Below are positions 10,121-19,257 of a DNA stretch of 20,813 nucleotides, one piece after another. Positions within the stretch are counted from its first letter, which is position 1. Every line of letters begins with the position of its first letter. The position numbers and the translations under genes are program-made. Below the pieces are notes generated by a model that was not told the origin of the DNA, ran no database searches, and saw only the letters and a list, made by a program, of their open reading frames with translations. Source of the DNA: Tetmemena sp. SeJ-2015 (taxonomy: Eukaryota; Ciliophora; Spirotrichea; Sporadotrichida; Oxytrichidae); the NCBI GenBank assembly GCA_027382625.1, contig JAJKFJ010004574.1:1-20813 (forward strand). The letters run 5' to 3'.

Positions 10121-11881
10121 ATGGTAGAATCCAATAAAGAAATCGTTTTGATAACTGGAATCACTGGATACTTAGGCTCTTATGTAGGCAAGGTATTTAT
10201 TATTTTAATTCGTAGAGAACCTACTCTCCGATGGAACTTATAAAATAAGAGCAAGTGTCAGGTCTCTCCAGAATTAAGCTAAGTTTGAGCCATTAAGATA
10301 GGAATACGGACAAAGGATATTCGATTAAATCGAATTTGTGGAAGCTGATTTAAATGACAAAAAAGCCTTCGAAAATATTTTTTAAAAATAAAATTGGGTG
10401 ACTGGTGTAATTCACTTGAAGTTGGAAAATTTGAACCCTGCTTTTTACATAAAAGATTATAATTAAGGAAAAAATATTAACATAAGTGGGGATAAAAACA
10501 TCTCCCTTAAAAATGCTATCAGAGGGGTGTCATATATAATACATGTAGCAAGCCCAATCCGCGGAGCTAAAAGTATTCCTGAGAGAGTCATGGTTGATTC
10601 AGCAACAAACGGAATGATAATTTCTTTTTCTATTTTTGAAATTATTTCTGTTTAAATGGTGTCAATCCTCGATTTATTTTTAGATGCTGCAATTAAGAAC
10701 AGAGTAAAGAAAATAGTGGTAACCTCTACTTTCCTCACTAGTCTTGGATCTCACTGGAAGAAACCCGCAAATGAGCTATAAACATATAACGAGAAAGATT
10801 TCGCTCCTTATAATGCTTGCGACGGCTACACTAAGAGCAAGATAGCTCAAGAAAATGTCTGCAGAGATTTCCTCAAGAAGCAAGAGTGTTATTATATTTA
10901 TTTCTTTAAATTTAAGAACAATCAACTAAGCCAGGAGACTACCGATTAGAGATTGTAACTCTTCACCCTGGACTCATTATTGGCCCTTCTATTATCACAG
11001 AGCAAAACAGTACAGTAGATTTAATTATAAAATATAATTATGTAGCTATTTTCAGCCTCATCATGAATAGAAAAATTCCAGCTACGTTTAATATGCTCAT
11101 GCCTCTGGTAGACATCAGAGACGTTGCTGAGGCTCATTTCATTGCTTTTAAGAAGCAAAATATTAACGGAGAGAGAATAATTCTGGTTTAAGATACAATG
11201 ACTCTCCCAAATATATGTTAAGTTCTTGACAATGAATTCAGAAAGTATGGTTATAGAATCCCCACAAGCGTAATGGGATTATGCGTTTTCAAGATGACTT
11301 ACTTAAATTTATTTAGATGATAGGATGCTTCAATTCTGATATAGGAAAGAGTGCGGGCTTTGTAAATGCCAAGTACCGCTGCGATAACTCAAAGAGTAGA
11401 GAAGTCTTGGGCATTAGATATCATAGAGACCTCAGAGAGTGCATTATAGCTTAAATATTTTATATAAAAATAATTATGATGATAATTAATTTAAAAATAG
11501 ATTTAAAGAGACGTTAAAATTTAATTAAATATAAAGCTTTTAATTCAGCATATTAATCTAAAAACTATGTGACATTGAATTTTTGTAGGAGCACTCTTCA
11601 AATAATTCTAGAACATAGGGTAAAAAGAATGTGGTAGTTAAAGTAATAAATACTGTGGAAACCTAATGTCATGATTGAGGCGAATTGCCAATTTTGGATT
11701 AGGTTTCAGAATATGGATAGACATCTATTTCAATTTTTACTATGTTTTAGTAACTATTTATTATATTTTTAATTATATCATCAATTTCAATTTAATTCTC
11801 AATTATATTGAAATGGGATACTCCCTCATCCAAAAAGGAATAGTTACTGACAAAACTAAATTATTTAAATAGAAGAAGTGA
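10121..11881 (+). CDS. Paralog B: NAD(P)-dependent extended SDR (DFR/Gre2-like), germline form
   Basis: Predicted cytosolic oxidoreductase of the dihydroflavonol-reductase-like extended SDR family; the substrate is unknown. ATG at 10121 begins MVESNKEIVLITGITGYLGS, with the dinucleotide-binding TGxxGxxG motif near residues 12-19. Further landmarks are IRASVRS (cofactor phosphate side), SYIIHVASP, VKKIVVTS, the catalytic YTKSK, LHPGLIIGP and DIRDVAEAH. The stop is TGA 11879-11881. Seven inserts with direct-repeat ends interrupt it (listed separately). Their removal leaves 1151 bp, which is not a multiple of three. The slip lies at about 11290-11317, where B has a 4-bp deficit against C. Either B is newly broken or a 14-bp insert with TTA repeats is also removed there, giving 379 codons including stop. 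In-frame TAA/TAG codons read as Gln. Its upstream neighbour is relic A. Confidence 0.85.
10198..10210 (+). other. IES B1, 13 bp, pointer ATT
   Basis: The repeat ATT lies at 10195-10197 and 10208-10210. Removal joins GTATT to CGTAGAG, giving Val-Phe-Val-Glu, which matches VFLD at this point in insert-free gene D. The same site is occupied in C and E. A GT...AG mini-intron reading (10193-10217, 25 nt) also keeps frame but discards the conserved VF(L/V)E codons. Confidence 0.7.
10379..10501 (+). other. IES B2, 123 bp, pointer AT
   Basis: Frame and homology resume as ISLKNAIRGV after the insert. The repeat is only AT (10377-10378 and 10500-10501), so the boundaries are less certain than the others. 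C and E have inserts of 231 and 305 bp at the corresponding codons. Confidence 0.7.
10617..10658 (+). other. IES B3, 42 bp, pointer AATG
   Basis: AATG is repeated at 10613-10616 and 10655-10658. Removal gives NGM-VSIL, matching paralogs. The length is a multiple of three, but the inserted codons are absent from gene D. Confidence 0.85.
10674..10685 (+). other. IES B4, 12 bp, pointer GAT
   Basis: GAT is repeated at 10671-10673 and 10683-10685. Removal gives SILDAAIKN. E has an 11-bp insert at the identical codon, D a 20-bp insert within about 3 bp, and C none. Confidence 0.8.
10886..10917 (+). other. IES B5, 32 bp, pointer AAGA
   Basis: AAGA is repeated at 10882-10885 and 10914-10917. Removal restores KKQEQSTKPGDYRLEIV, matching C, which has no insert here (RKQEQSARPGGYQLEIV). 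This insert is private to B among the copies seen. Confidence 0.85.
11019..11045 (+). other. IES B6, 27 bp, pointer GTAG
   Basis: GTAG is repeated at 11015-11018 and 11042-11045. Removal gives STVAIFSLIM, parallel to SSVATFSPIM in C after removal of its insert at the same codon. Confidence 0.85.
11448..11808 (+). other. IES B7, 361 bp, pointer TAT
   Basis: The reading LRECII stops at 11447 and EMGYSLIQKG resumes at 11809, as in the uninterrupted C and D sequence. TAT is repeated at 11445-11447 and 11806-11808. A 65-codon frame at 11675-11872 is only the tail of this insert fused to the final MDS. Confidence 0.85.
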
Positions 11882-12218
11882 TATCAGATCTAAGCAAATA
11901 AAACCCAACTTTGGATTCAACTGAACACGTCATTAAATAAAACTTTCTTTATAATAAATAAGTAAGAAAAGGAGAAAAATTTTACTTTGAGAGTGAATTT
12001 TAGTTTTGAACTTTCGTGAAAGCTCATAAATTGCTAAATCATTTTTTTTTAAAAAAGAGAAAATTAGCACACTTATATATATAGATATATATTGTGCCAT
12101 AGCAAGGTCGAATCATGATGCAACACTTTTAAAATATTTAAATTAAAGATATTTTGATGAAAACTCAAAATCATACAAATAAATATGAATTTCTAGTAAA
12201 TAGTTCATATTCTATATG
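11882..12218. other. AT-rich spacer after B
   Basis: No gene recognised. It contains a homopolymer T/A region near 12043-12058 and a TA-rich palindromic stretch near 12076-12092. Confidence 0.45.
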
Positions 12219-12814
12219 AGAATTTAATTGGTTACTTCAATGCAATACAATTGCTCCTTGCTTGCTGATGCAAACTACCTTAATTTAAACTTAAATATTA
12301 TTGTTAATATTTATCAGAATAATTGACGATGACCCCAGCCTCCCCCATCTTCAAAAAAAAACGCACTTTGCTCAAACTAGCACTGGAGGTCGACCCAGCC
12401 AGTTTGACTGCGGTGGCTCCAGCCTACCCAGCGTATCTTACCAGCCCCTTGCCACCAGTTCGAAGGGATCTGCTGCTCTAACGATCCTCTGCCATCATTA
12501 GCTCTCATTTCGGCAAGTCCGAGAGAGACCTTACACAAGGTCAGTGATAGAGCCGAGTAGCAGACGACCTGGAGGCTGGTGGCAAGGGGCTGGTAAGATA
12601 CGCTGGGTAGGCTGGAGCCACCGCAGTCAAACTGGCTGGGTCGACCTCCAGTGCTAGTTTGAGCAAAGTGCGTTTTTTTTTGAAGATGGGGGAGGCTGGC
12701 GTCATCGTCAGATATTCTGATAAATATTAACGATAATAATTAAGTTTAAATTAAGGTAGTTCGCATCAGCAAGCAAGGAGCAATTGTATTACATTGAAGT
12801 AACCAATTAAATTC
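12219..12814. mobile_element. 596-bp foldback (hairpin) element
   Basis: The left arm 12219-12458 and right arm 12576-12814 are inverted copies of about 240 bp that agree at roughly 95% by eye, around a 117-bp centre. The inner two-thirds of each arm is GC-rich (for example CCAGCCCCTTGCCACCAG at the inner end), unlike the flanking AT-rich DNA. The outer ends read AGAATTTAATTGGTTAC and the complement. The flanks may continue the symmetry imperfectly (TATATG against GCATATA), so no target duplication is defined. No protein is encoded; a 66-codon frame at 12301-12501 is arm sequence. It fits a foldback or MITE transposon, or a recent inverted duplication. Confidence 0.85.
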
Positions 12815-13079
12815 TGGCATATAATTGTTGACACGATTATAATAAGATTAATATAAAGGATTTTAAATCATTTTAATCAATAATTAATTAGGTCATTAGA
12901 ATTATTAAACTCAGATATTCGATTATTAATAGTTGTTTGTTATTAAATCTAAATATAGATTATTGCTTATCCTATGACTCATACTTAAATTTACTAAATG
13001 CATTATATTTCTTTATCCTATCTTAACATTAAATTTAGCACTTTAAGATCTTATTTACTTTCCTTAAAATCAATAAATA
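12815..13079. other. AT-rich spacer before relic F
   Basis: No gene or repeat recognised. The upstream three-quarters of a D-type gene, expected here from the F alignment, is absent. Confidence 0.4.
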
Positions 13080-13260
13080 GTCTTAGCAGAAAAAGATTAG
13101 AAGTACATTAGAAGGAAGCAAAAAAAGCAACAGAATATTTGATAATGAGCATAAATGAAAAAGATACCTTGTAATCAGAAGTGGAAATGGGTTTTTCTCT
13201 CTTAAAAAATACTTTTTTAGGAAAAAAAAAAGCTTTGATGAGAAAAAATTAATTAATATT
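13080..13260 (+). pseudogene. Paralog F: 3' relic of a D-type SDR gene
   Basis: Only the last fifth or so of a D-type gene is recognisable. The segment GGAAGCAAAAAAAGCA aligns with the Ala-Ser-Asn-Lys-Lys-Ser region of D (about 18258-18280). GAAATGGGTTTTTCTCTCTT at about 13188 aligns with the EMGYSLI codons of D at 18328. The alignment continues collinearly past the stop into the 3' flank: AGAAAAGACAATTTAGG at about 13356 against AGAAAAAGACAATTAAGG near 18496, then TTTGATTAAAGAGGCAT. The distance between these anchors is about 170-175 bp in both places. No functional frame is left. It forms the D-type half of the middle duplication unit, upstream of C. Confidence 0.65.
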
Positions 13261-14066
13261 TTGATAATACTTTAAAACTGCAGGAACATTATTTTTAGTT
13301 TATAAATTTGATAATCACACTTTTATTTAAGCGAGAAGTGTCATAATAAAATAGAAAAGACAATTTAGGGATTGACTCCTTGAAAATTTGATTAAAGAGG
13401 CATAATAAATCACTTGAACAAATCTATTTTTATAGAACTCTGTTTGGTCAAATAATATTTAATACATATTAGAAATTCTTAAGGTACTATTGTAAATCTA
13501 CATGTTTAATAAGAACATAATATATCTGAGAATTTAATAAAAAATAGAATTAAATTAATAAATTTAAATCTGTAGCAATTTAAGTGTGAGATATTGGGCT
13601 GAAATTATTACTATTTGATCAAGCATTAAATGTAAGCAACTTTGATCCTTGAAACTTCTTCGTAGGAAGTGTGCGGAAAGAGTTATCTTTTGGTCATACG
13701 TTGTGAACTTGCTTAATTTGTTAGTACTGAGTTTGTGACATCAAAATATCTTCATAAGCACCTCCGATAGTTATGCGAGTAGAACAAAATCATATCAAAA
13801 TTAAATAAGCTATCGAACAACCACTATATTGGACTACCTAATTTTCTATTTAGTGACCAAAAATTTACAATTCTTCATTTATTATTTTAACTTAATTCCC
13901 ATTTTAATTTAAATTTTAACTATAATTAATTGATAAATTAATTAAAAATATTAAGGAACATGAAATTATAATTATTATTTAATACCTACAATTTATTTTA
14001 TGTCAATTATAATATGATTATATAATATATTGAAAGTAATTGTGAATATTATTCACTTTATATAAT
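13261..14066. other. Spacer between F and C
   Basis: The first 200 bp is homologous to the 3' flank of D (18480-18560), and the TTTGGTCAAAT block is at about 13443. The stretch 13620-13800 is somewhat less AT-rich, and its minus strand has short open runs in two frames with a plausible amino-acid mix, but not enough to call a gene. Confidence 0.5.
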
Positions 14067-14067
14067 A

Positions 14068-14142
14068 GTGTGCTATTTAAACTTTTATTAGGCTTATAAT
14101 TAAAATAAAATTAACCCGTCAAACTACCTAACAAACTAGAGA
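14068..14142 (+). promoter_or_regulatory. Conserved 5' leader of B-type genes
   Basis: About 75 bp directly upstream of the C start codon is clearly alignable with 19178-19257 upstream of E: AGTGTGxTATTTAA, then AAATTAAxCC, CAAACT and GAGAATGGTTGAATC. Whether the conservation reflects a leader or promoter under selection or only the shared duplication is not decided by the sequence. Confidence 0.35.
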
Positions 14143-15940
14143 ATGGTTGAATCCACCCAGAAGGAACTTGTGTTGATAACAGGAATCACCGGCTATCTTG
14201 GCTCTTATGTGGGCAAAGTATTTATTTATTCGTTGAGAACCTCCTCTCCGATGGAACTTACAAAATAAGAGCCAGTGTCAGATCTATCGCCAATAAAGCT
14301 AAACTACAGCCGTTAAGAGAGGAGTATGGACAAAGGCTCTTTGATTAGATCGAATTTGTGGAGGCTGATTTGAACAACCAAAAATCCCTCGAAAATTATA
14401 ACATTTATCTTTACAAATGGCAGATTCTATTCTTCCTCTATAATCTTATATTCTATTTGCGTTATTTCATTCAGGATAAAAAATAATTTATAAAAAGTGA
14501 AATTAATATTTAATACGAATAAGCTTCTTTTTCTTGTTAAAAATTTTCTTAATTCTAAGTGAGAAATATTTGTAATTTATAGAGGAATTTACTATTTAAT
14601 TATCAATTAGGGAAAGAATATATATCCTTTTATATCTCTTTAAAAAATGCGATTAGAGGAGTATCTTCAATAATCCATGTTGCAAGCCCAGTGGTAGGAA
14701 ATTAAAAAATTACAGAAAGAGTGATGGTCGAATCTACAACAAACGGAATGATAAAATATATTCACAGTTATTTAAAATGAGATCAATCATTGATGCAGCT
14801 ATTTCACAGAGAGTCAAGAAAATTGTAGTGACATCTTCAGTACTCACAGTCATAGGTCCTCATTTAAACCTTAAACTCAGTTTGTAAGAAGAACCAAAAA
14901 TTTGAGGTAATTTCATGTTAAGCATGATCATTATTATTTTAGACTCTTTTAGTTTTATTTTGAGATCCCAAGAACTAATTTATTTAAATAAATAATTTTC
15001 TGCAAATGATTGGAGTATCATGTTGATTGTAAATTTAATATGAAAAATCTATATGTAAGTTTTTAAACTTGGCATTAAATTCTGGGGAATTTACTTCTAT
15101 ATTCATATTATTACTTTTTCTCATTAATTATTTAAACCAATCTCAAATTTTAATTATGTATTTAAATTACACTTTGAATTCCTTAAAATCTCAAATTTTG
15201 TTTTGATTGGAAAGGTCCCTAGAACCAATTTCAATCTTACAATGAGAAAGACATAGCTCCTTACAATGCGAGTGATGCATACACGAAGAGCAAACTGGCT
15301 CAAGAGGAAGTTTGCAGAGAGTTCCTTAGGAAGCAAGAGCAGTCAGCTAGACCAGGAGGCTATCAGCTAGAAATAGTTACCCTAAATCCGGCTCTCATCA
15401 TTGGACCTACTATGATTAATGATGCAACTAGCTCGGTAGCTTTTTAGTATAATTAAATTAAGTAGCGACTTTCAGCCCCATCATGACTGGAAAGCTGCCA
15501 GCTCTGTTTGACCTAAATTTGACTTTGGTGGATGTTAGGGATGTGGCCGAAGCGCATTTCCTAGCTTTCAAGAAGCAGGGTCTTAATGGAGAGAGGATAC
15601 TCATTGTTTAAGGAAACATGACTTTTCCAAATATAAGTTAAGCGATGGATGGCGAGTTCAGAAAGTATGGCTATAGAATCAAAACGAGACCTAATGCTTT
15701 ATGTCTGATGAAGATGACTTTAAGTAATTTATTGATTATTATGGTCGGCTGCTTCAGTGATGATGTCAGTAAGTTAGTTAATTACGTTGGCGCCAAATAC
15801 AGCTGCGACAATACTAAGAGCTAATAACTGTTGGGTATGAGATACAACAGAGACCTCAAACAGTGTATTATTGAAATGGGCTACTCATTCAAAAAGGAGT
15901 TGTCCCTGATAAAACTAAAAACTTTAAACAGAAGGTATGA
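14143..15940 (+). CDS. Paralog C: NAD(P)-dependent extended SDR (DFR/Gre2-like), germline form
   Basis: This is closest to B and E. ATG 14143 begins MVESTQKELVLITGITGYLG with the TGxxGxxG nucleotide-binding motif. Later landmarks are IRASVRS, SSIIHVASP, VKKIVVTSS, the catalytic YTKSK, LNPALIIGP and DVRDVAEAH. Five inserts interrupt it and their removal leaves one frame through EMGYS. There, at about 15885-15893, C is 4 bp shorter than B. The homologous stop TGA at 15938-15940 is therefore out of frame and the actual frame runs on to TGA 16074-16076, replacing the last 17 or so residues with an unrelated tail. C may thus be a recent pseudogene or encode a longer variant. In-frame TAA/TAG codons read as Gln. 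It lies downstream of relic F. Confidence 0.85.
14223..14230 (+). other. IES C1, 8 bp, pointer TATT/ATT
   Basis: Three tandem TATT units follow GTATT's G; removal of 8 bp gives Val-Phe-Val-Glu-Asn as in B. The insert is so simple that the call rests on homology with the B1 and E1 sites. A 20-nt GT...AG intron (14218-14237) is the alternative. Confidence 0.55.
14405..14635 (+). other. IES C2, 231 bp, pointer AT
   Basis: The frame leaves after ENYNI and resumes at SLKNAIRGV. AT lies at 14403-14404 and 14634-14635. It is the same site as B2 and E2, with no obvious similarity in the interior. Confidence 0.75.
14751..14779 (+). other. IES C3, 29 bp, pointer AATG
   Basis: AATG is repeated at 14747-14750 and 14776-14779. 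Removal gives TTNGMRSIIDAA and corrects the frame (29 is not a multiple of three). Confidence 0.9.
14866..15203 (+). other. IES C4, 338 bp, pointer TTT
   Basis: The frame leaves at GPHF and resumes as DWKGPQNQFQSYNEKD. TTT lies at 14863-14865 and 15201-15203. E has a 682-bp insert at the identical place; B and D have none. A minus-strand frame at 15154-15336 spans the right junction and is a shadow. Confidence 0.85.
15441..15466 (+). other. IES C5, 26 bp, pointer GTAGC
   Basis: GTAGC is repeated at 15436-15440 and 15462-15466. Removal gives SSVATFSPIMTG and restores the frame. It is homologous to B6. Confidence 0.9.
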
Positions 15941-16089
15941 TCATCTAAATAACATTCAAACTTAATAAATCGTGTTTTTAACTCGCATTCAAACCCCTAT
16001 TATACGATTAGAAACTGAGGATAAGTTAAGTATAATACTTTATTAAAGTAAAAAGGATTTAAAGAAGAATTAATGAAGTAATCTCGTGG

Positions 16090-16626
16090 GGATAATCAAT
16101 ATCACATGCGCAATTAAAGTATCCTCGACCTGCCCAAAATTCTAAAGCCCATGATGTCAAAATCAGGAGTGACAACGACTCCCTTTAATATGGGAAAAAA
16201 TTAAGTATGACCACCCCTACCATTGACCTCCGATTTTCTTTAATCTTTGATAAAATGCTTGATAAAGCCCTTCAACTTGACAATGGCGAAATTTTCAGGA
16301 AAAGGAAATTTATTCTAACCTATCAACTTCAATGAGAGAATCCGCAATATTGGTGAAACCTTCAAGTAACATGAAAGAGAATATTGCTCAAGCTTTTAGC
16401 TTCAAAAACTATTTTTTGAAAGAGACTCAAAATGATATTCCTAAAGAATTCCCTTACATCTTATTACTTAGATTATTCCCTTTTACACGATATCTCTATT
16501 AAAGTCCACTACTCTTCAAATAAATACTCTTCTTCATTAGCTACGGACTCATTTTTAGAAGCATTCAGAAGGATTACTTTAGACTAATTGAGCTTTTTAA
16601 ATTTTGAAATAAAAAATTTAATATGA
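16090..16626 (+). CDS. Unidentified interrupted coding region G
   Basis: This coding-like sequence needs TAA/TAG as Gln. Frame 1 (to TGA 16333-16335) reads through SKAHDVKIRSDNDSLQYGKK and, from ATG 16207, MTTPTIDLRFSLIFDKMLDK. The next good stretch is in another frame around 16330-16450 (MRESAILVKPSSN, then MKENIAQAFSFKNYFLKETQ). The last returns to frame 1, with SIKVHYSSNKYSSSLATDSF and FLEAFRRITLDQLSF, ending at TGA 16624-16626. The first switch could be a tiny insert (CTA or AAC repeats near 16310-16330). No pointer convincing to me explains the second. Another frame reading ILKPMMSKSGVTTTPFNMGK at about 16133-16192 also looks coding. The family was not recognised. It is either a gene cut by micro-IESs or a decaying pseudogene. 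Confidence 0.45.
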
Positions 16627-17230
16627 TACACAACTTATCTATATTTTTTATAATATTATGGGATTTTATTAGTTGCTCTGTATTATTATTCTTAAATTAA
16701 AAATAAGTTATTTGCTTTTAAGATTTATCACTAATGTTTATTTTTAAGTTATATAATCCTGATAATTAATGCGAATGTTAATTATCATAGAAAATTAAAT
16801 ATAATATATATTTATTTACCTTTAAAAAAATCAAACATTAATTTAATACAAATTTAAAAATTAGATTATGCAAGATATTTTAAAATACTCTAAAAATGAC
16901 ATATTTAAATTATAAGGTTTTTATTAAAATTTCAATTATAATTCCTTTAATTTCCTATCTATAAATTTACCCACAATTTTGTTGTAAGAGATATATTGTA
17001 AAAGTAGTTTTTAGTTACATCATAATTATACATTTTTATTTAGAAAATTTCTATTATAATTTTAAAGGGAGCTGTTATTCTGACATATTGCAAAATTCTA
17101 TTAAGCAAAATATTACATAATTTCTATCAGCCTATCAAATATCATATAAAATTTGATTGTTTAGAATTTCCAAAATAAGAATATAACTTACCTTGTATTA
17201 GATAGAAATATATTACAAAGAATTATAAAA
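16627..17230. other. AT-rich spacer before D
   Basis: Strongly AT-rich, with no coding-like frame or repeat recognised. D starts directly after it. Confidence 0.5.
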
Positions 17231-18384
17231 ATGGAGAGTTCTCAAAAAGAATTAATTTTGATCACTGGGATAACCGGATACATAGGATCATGGGTTGGCA
17301 AAGTATTCCTAGATCAAATCAAAACCAATAACCTCCCATTTTAAATCAGGGCCAGCGTCAGATCTCTAGCCAATAAAAAGAAACTAGAACCCTTGAAAAA
17401 TGCCTTTGGGGAGGAACAGTTTGAACAAATCTAATTTGTTGAGGCGGATCTAAGCAATCAAGAACAGCTTTTTGAAGCCATAATATTTATTGTAAAGGGA
17501 GTTTCCTACATAATTCATGTTGCAAGTCCTCTCCCAGGAACTGATAACTTAAATCAACAATAAATGTGTGACTTGACTAGGAATGGAACCACTTCTATCA
17601 TACAAAATTAATTAAATTCATACAGGCTGCAGTTTAAAACTCAGTTAAAAAACTAATAGTCACTTCTAGCTTGGTAACCATCCTAGGAAACAATTGGAAA
17701 AGACATGAAGACGGTCTTCCCATTTATGATGAGAGGGATGTCGCTCCCATTGAAGGAAATGATGCATATGGAAAAAGCAAAATTGTCCAAGAGCAAGTAA
17801 TAAGGGATGCAATCAAGAAAGCAAGCGGGTAAACTATTCCTACTCCTGCTGGTCATGGATTAGAAATCATCACAGTTCATCCTGTATTTGTGATTGGACC
17901 TACTCTCATAAGTGAAAGGAACAGTTCAGCTGATTATTTTTGTAATGAGGGAGTTTCAAAGATCATAATGAGAAAGATTCCTGGAATTCCTTTATTGGGG
18001 ATGCCAACAGTGGATGTGAGGGATGTTGCTGAAGCCCATTTTCTAGCTTTTGTGAAAGAAGGGATTGCAGGAGAGCGATTCATTGTGTCCCAGGAGTCAA
18101 TGAACCTTCAAGATCTTGCAAAGATATTAGAAGCTGAATTGAATCCTTTAGGATATAGAGTGCAGACTAGGGCTATAGGTAGGTGCCCTCTTAAGATAGC
18201 AAGTTGGTTTGACCCCTAAGTAAAATCAATAATGGGTCTGATTGGAAAGCAATTGGATGCAAGCAACAAAAAAAGCATTGACGTTCTGGGACTGAAGTAC
18301 GATAGAGATCTCAAGCAATCTGTAATAGAAATGGGTTACTCGCTTATTGAAAAAGGACTTGTTGAGGATAAAAGAAAGAGATGA
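17231..18384 (+). CDS. Paralog D: NAD(P)-dependent extended SDR (DFR/Gre2-like), intact
   Basis: This is the only copy complete and in frame within the window: 377 residues after removal of one 20-bp insert. ATG 17231 is followed by MESSQKELILITGITGYIGS; TGxxGxxG spans residues 12-19. IRASVRS lies at about 39-45, VTSS has Ser139/Ser140, the catalytic Tyr173-Gly-Lys-Ser-Lys177 follows, then VHPVFVIGP, and DVRDVAEAH starts at Asp255. The stop is TGA 18382-18384. Several in-frame TAA/TAG codons fall at positions of Gln or similar polar residues. It differs from B, C and E in lacking their inserts and in several loops, so it belongs to a separate subfamily with A and F. The likely role is a soluble oxidoreductase reducing a small carbonyl compound; the substrate cannot be read from sequence. 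Confidence 0.92.
17604..17623 (+). other. IES D1, 20 bp, pointer TCATAC
   Basis: TCATAC is repeated at 17598-17603 and 17618-17623. Removing 20 bp (not a multiple of three) joins SII to QAAVQNSVKK and makes the whole gene one frame. It lies within about 3 bp of the B4 and E4 sites. Confidence 0.92.
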
Positions 18385-19177
18385 TAGTAAAGAATCAAAT
18401 TTTATGATGTTAATTTTGATGGATTTTATAATTTTTGTCGTTCTTAATTTAAAATCATTAGTTTTATGAAAGGTTAGAGGATCATATCAATATAGAAAAA
18501 GACAATTAAGGCATTGAATCCCTGTAAATTTGATTAAAGAAGCATTAATTATCATTTAACTAAAGCAATATAGACTATAATTTAATAAAAATAAAAGTTA
18601 AATATCATTAACTAAATGACATTTTATTACATCTGATTTTGAAAATGAGTACATTTATAAATAAAAACAAATTATATTTTTATAATGTTTTAAAAACAAA
18701 ACAGCTAAATATTTACCATTAGTGAAAAGTTAAAAAGCATCATTAATAAAAAAGCGTATATAAGAGTTTGGTAATTTATATGCGAGATAAAATAAATGAT
18801 GGAACAAAACACTCTCTCTGCTAATGATAGCATTATACAGCGTAGAAATATAAAAATCTATAAAATTAAGGAAAAAGTTAAATAGAAGCCATTTACTACT
18901 GTCTCTTGCTTAATAAAATTTATATTTTACAATATTAAAATTCTAAAATTAATTAAATTCTCTTTTATAATACTTTTGGTCAAATCTTAATTAATTAATA
19001 AGAAGTTCTAACGCTAATATAGTAGAATAATTTAGATTTAAAAGAGAATATAATTTAAATTTTTTTCCTCAAAATTACGACAAAATTAAAGCTTTAATAT
19101 CTCTTTTTACTTCTCATAATAACATAAATAAATTTATAAAAGCAAGGGAATAAAATATAATCTTAATTTTGAGAATA
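18385..19177. other. Spacer between D and E
   Basis: AT-rich. The part 18480-18560 matches the flank of F at about 13345-13430, and the TTTGGTCAAAT block is at about 18977. No gene seen. Confidence 0.5.
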
Positions 19178-19257
19178 GTGTGATATTTAAGCTTAAGCCC
19201 TAATTATGCTTAGAATTAAATAAATTAAACCCAACAAACTTCGCTATAAACTTGAGA
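19178..19257 (+). promoter_or_regulatory. Conserved 5' leader of B-type gene E
   Basis: This aligns with 14068-14142 upstream of C (AGTGTGATATTTAA, CCAACAAACT, GAGAATGGTTGAATC). A functional role is not shown; shared descent is sufficient to explain it. Confidence 0.35.

Noticed and set aside
10198..11808. Reading all inserts as spliceosomal introns
   Set aside because: Apart from the VGKVF site they lack GT at the left edge and AG at the right edge in positions that keep frame, whereas direct-repeat pointers fit.
11675..11872. 65-codon frame at the end of gene B
   Set aside because: It joins the tail of IES B7 to the last MDS of B; only the portion after 11808 is gene sequence.
12301..12501. 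66-codon frame
   Set aside because: It lies in one arm of the foldback element and is explained by it.
13630..13800. Coding-like runs on the minus strand
   Set aside because: Two short frames separated by a TGA with no motif; too short to separate from chance.
15154..15336. 60-codon minus-strand frame
   Set aside because: It is antisense to C and spans the C4 IES junction; a shadow.
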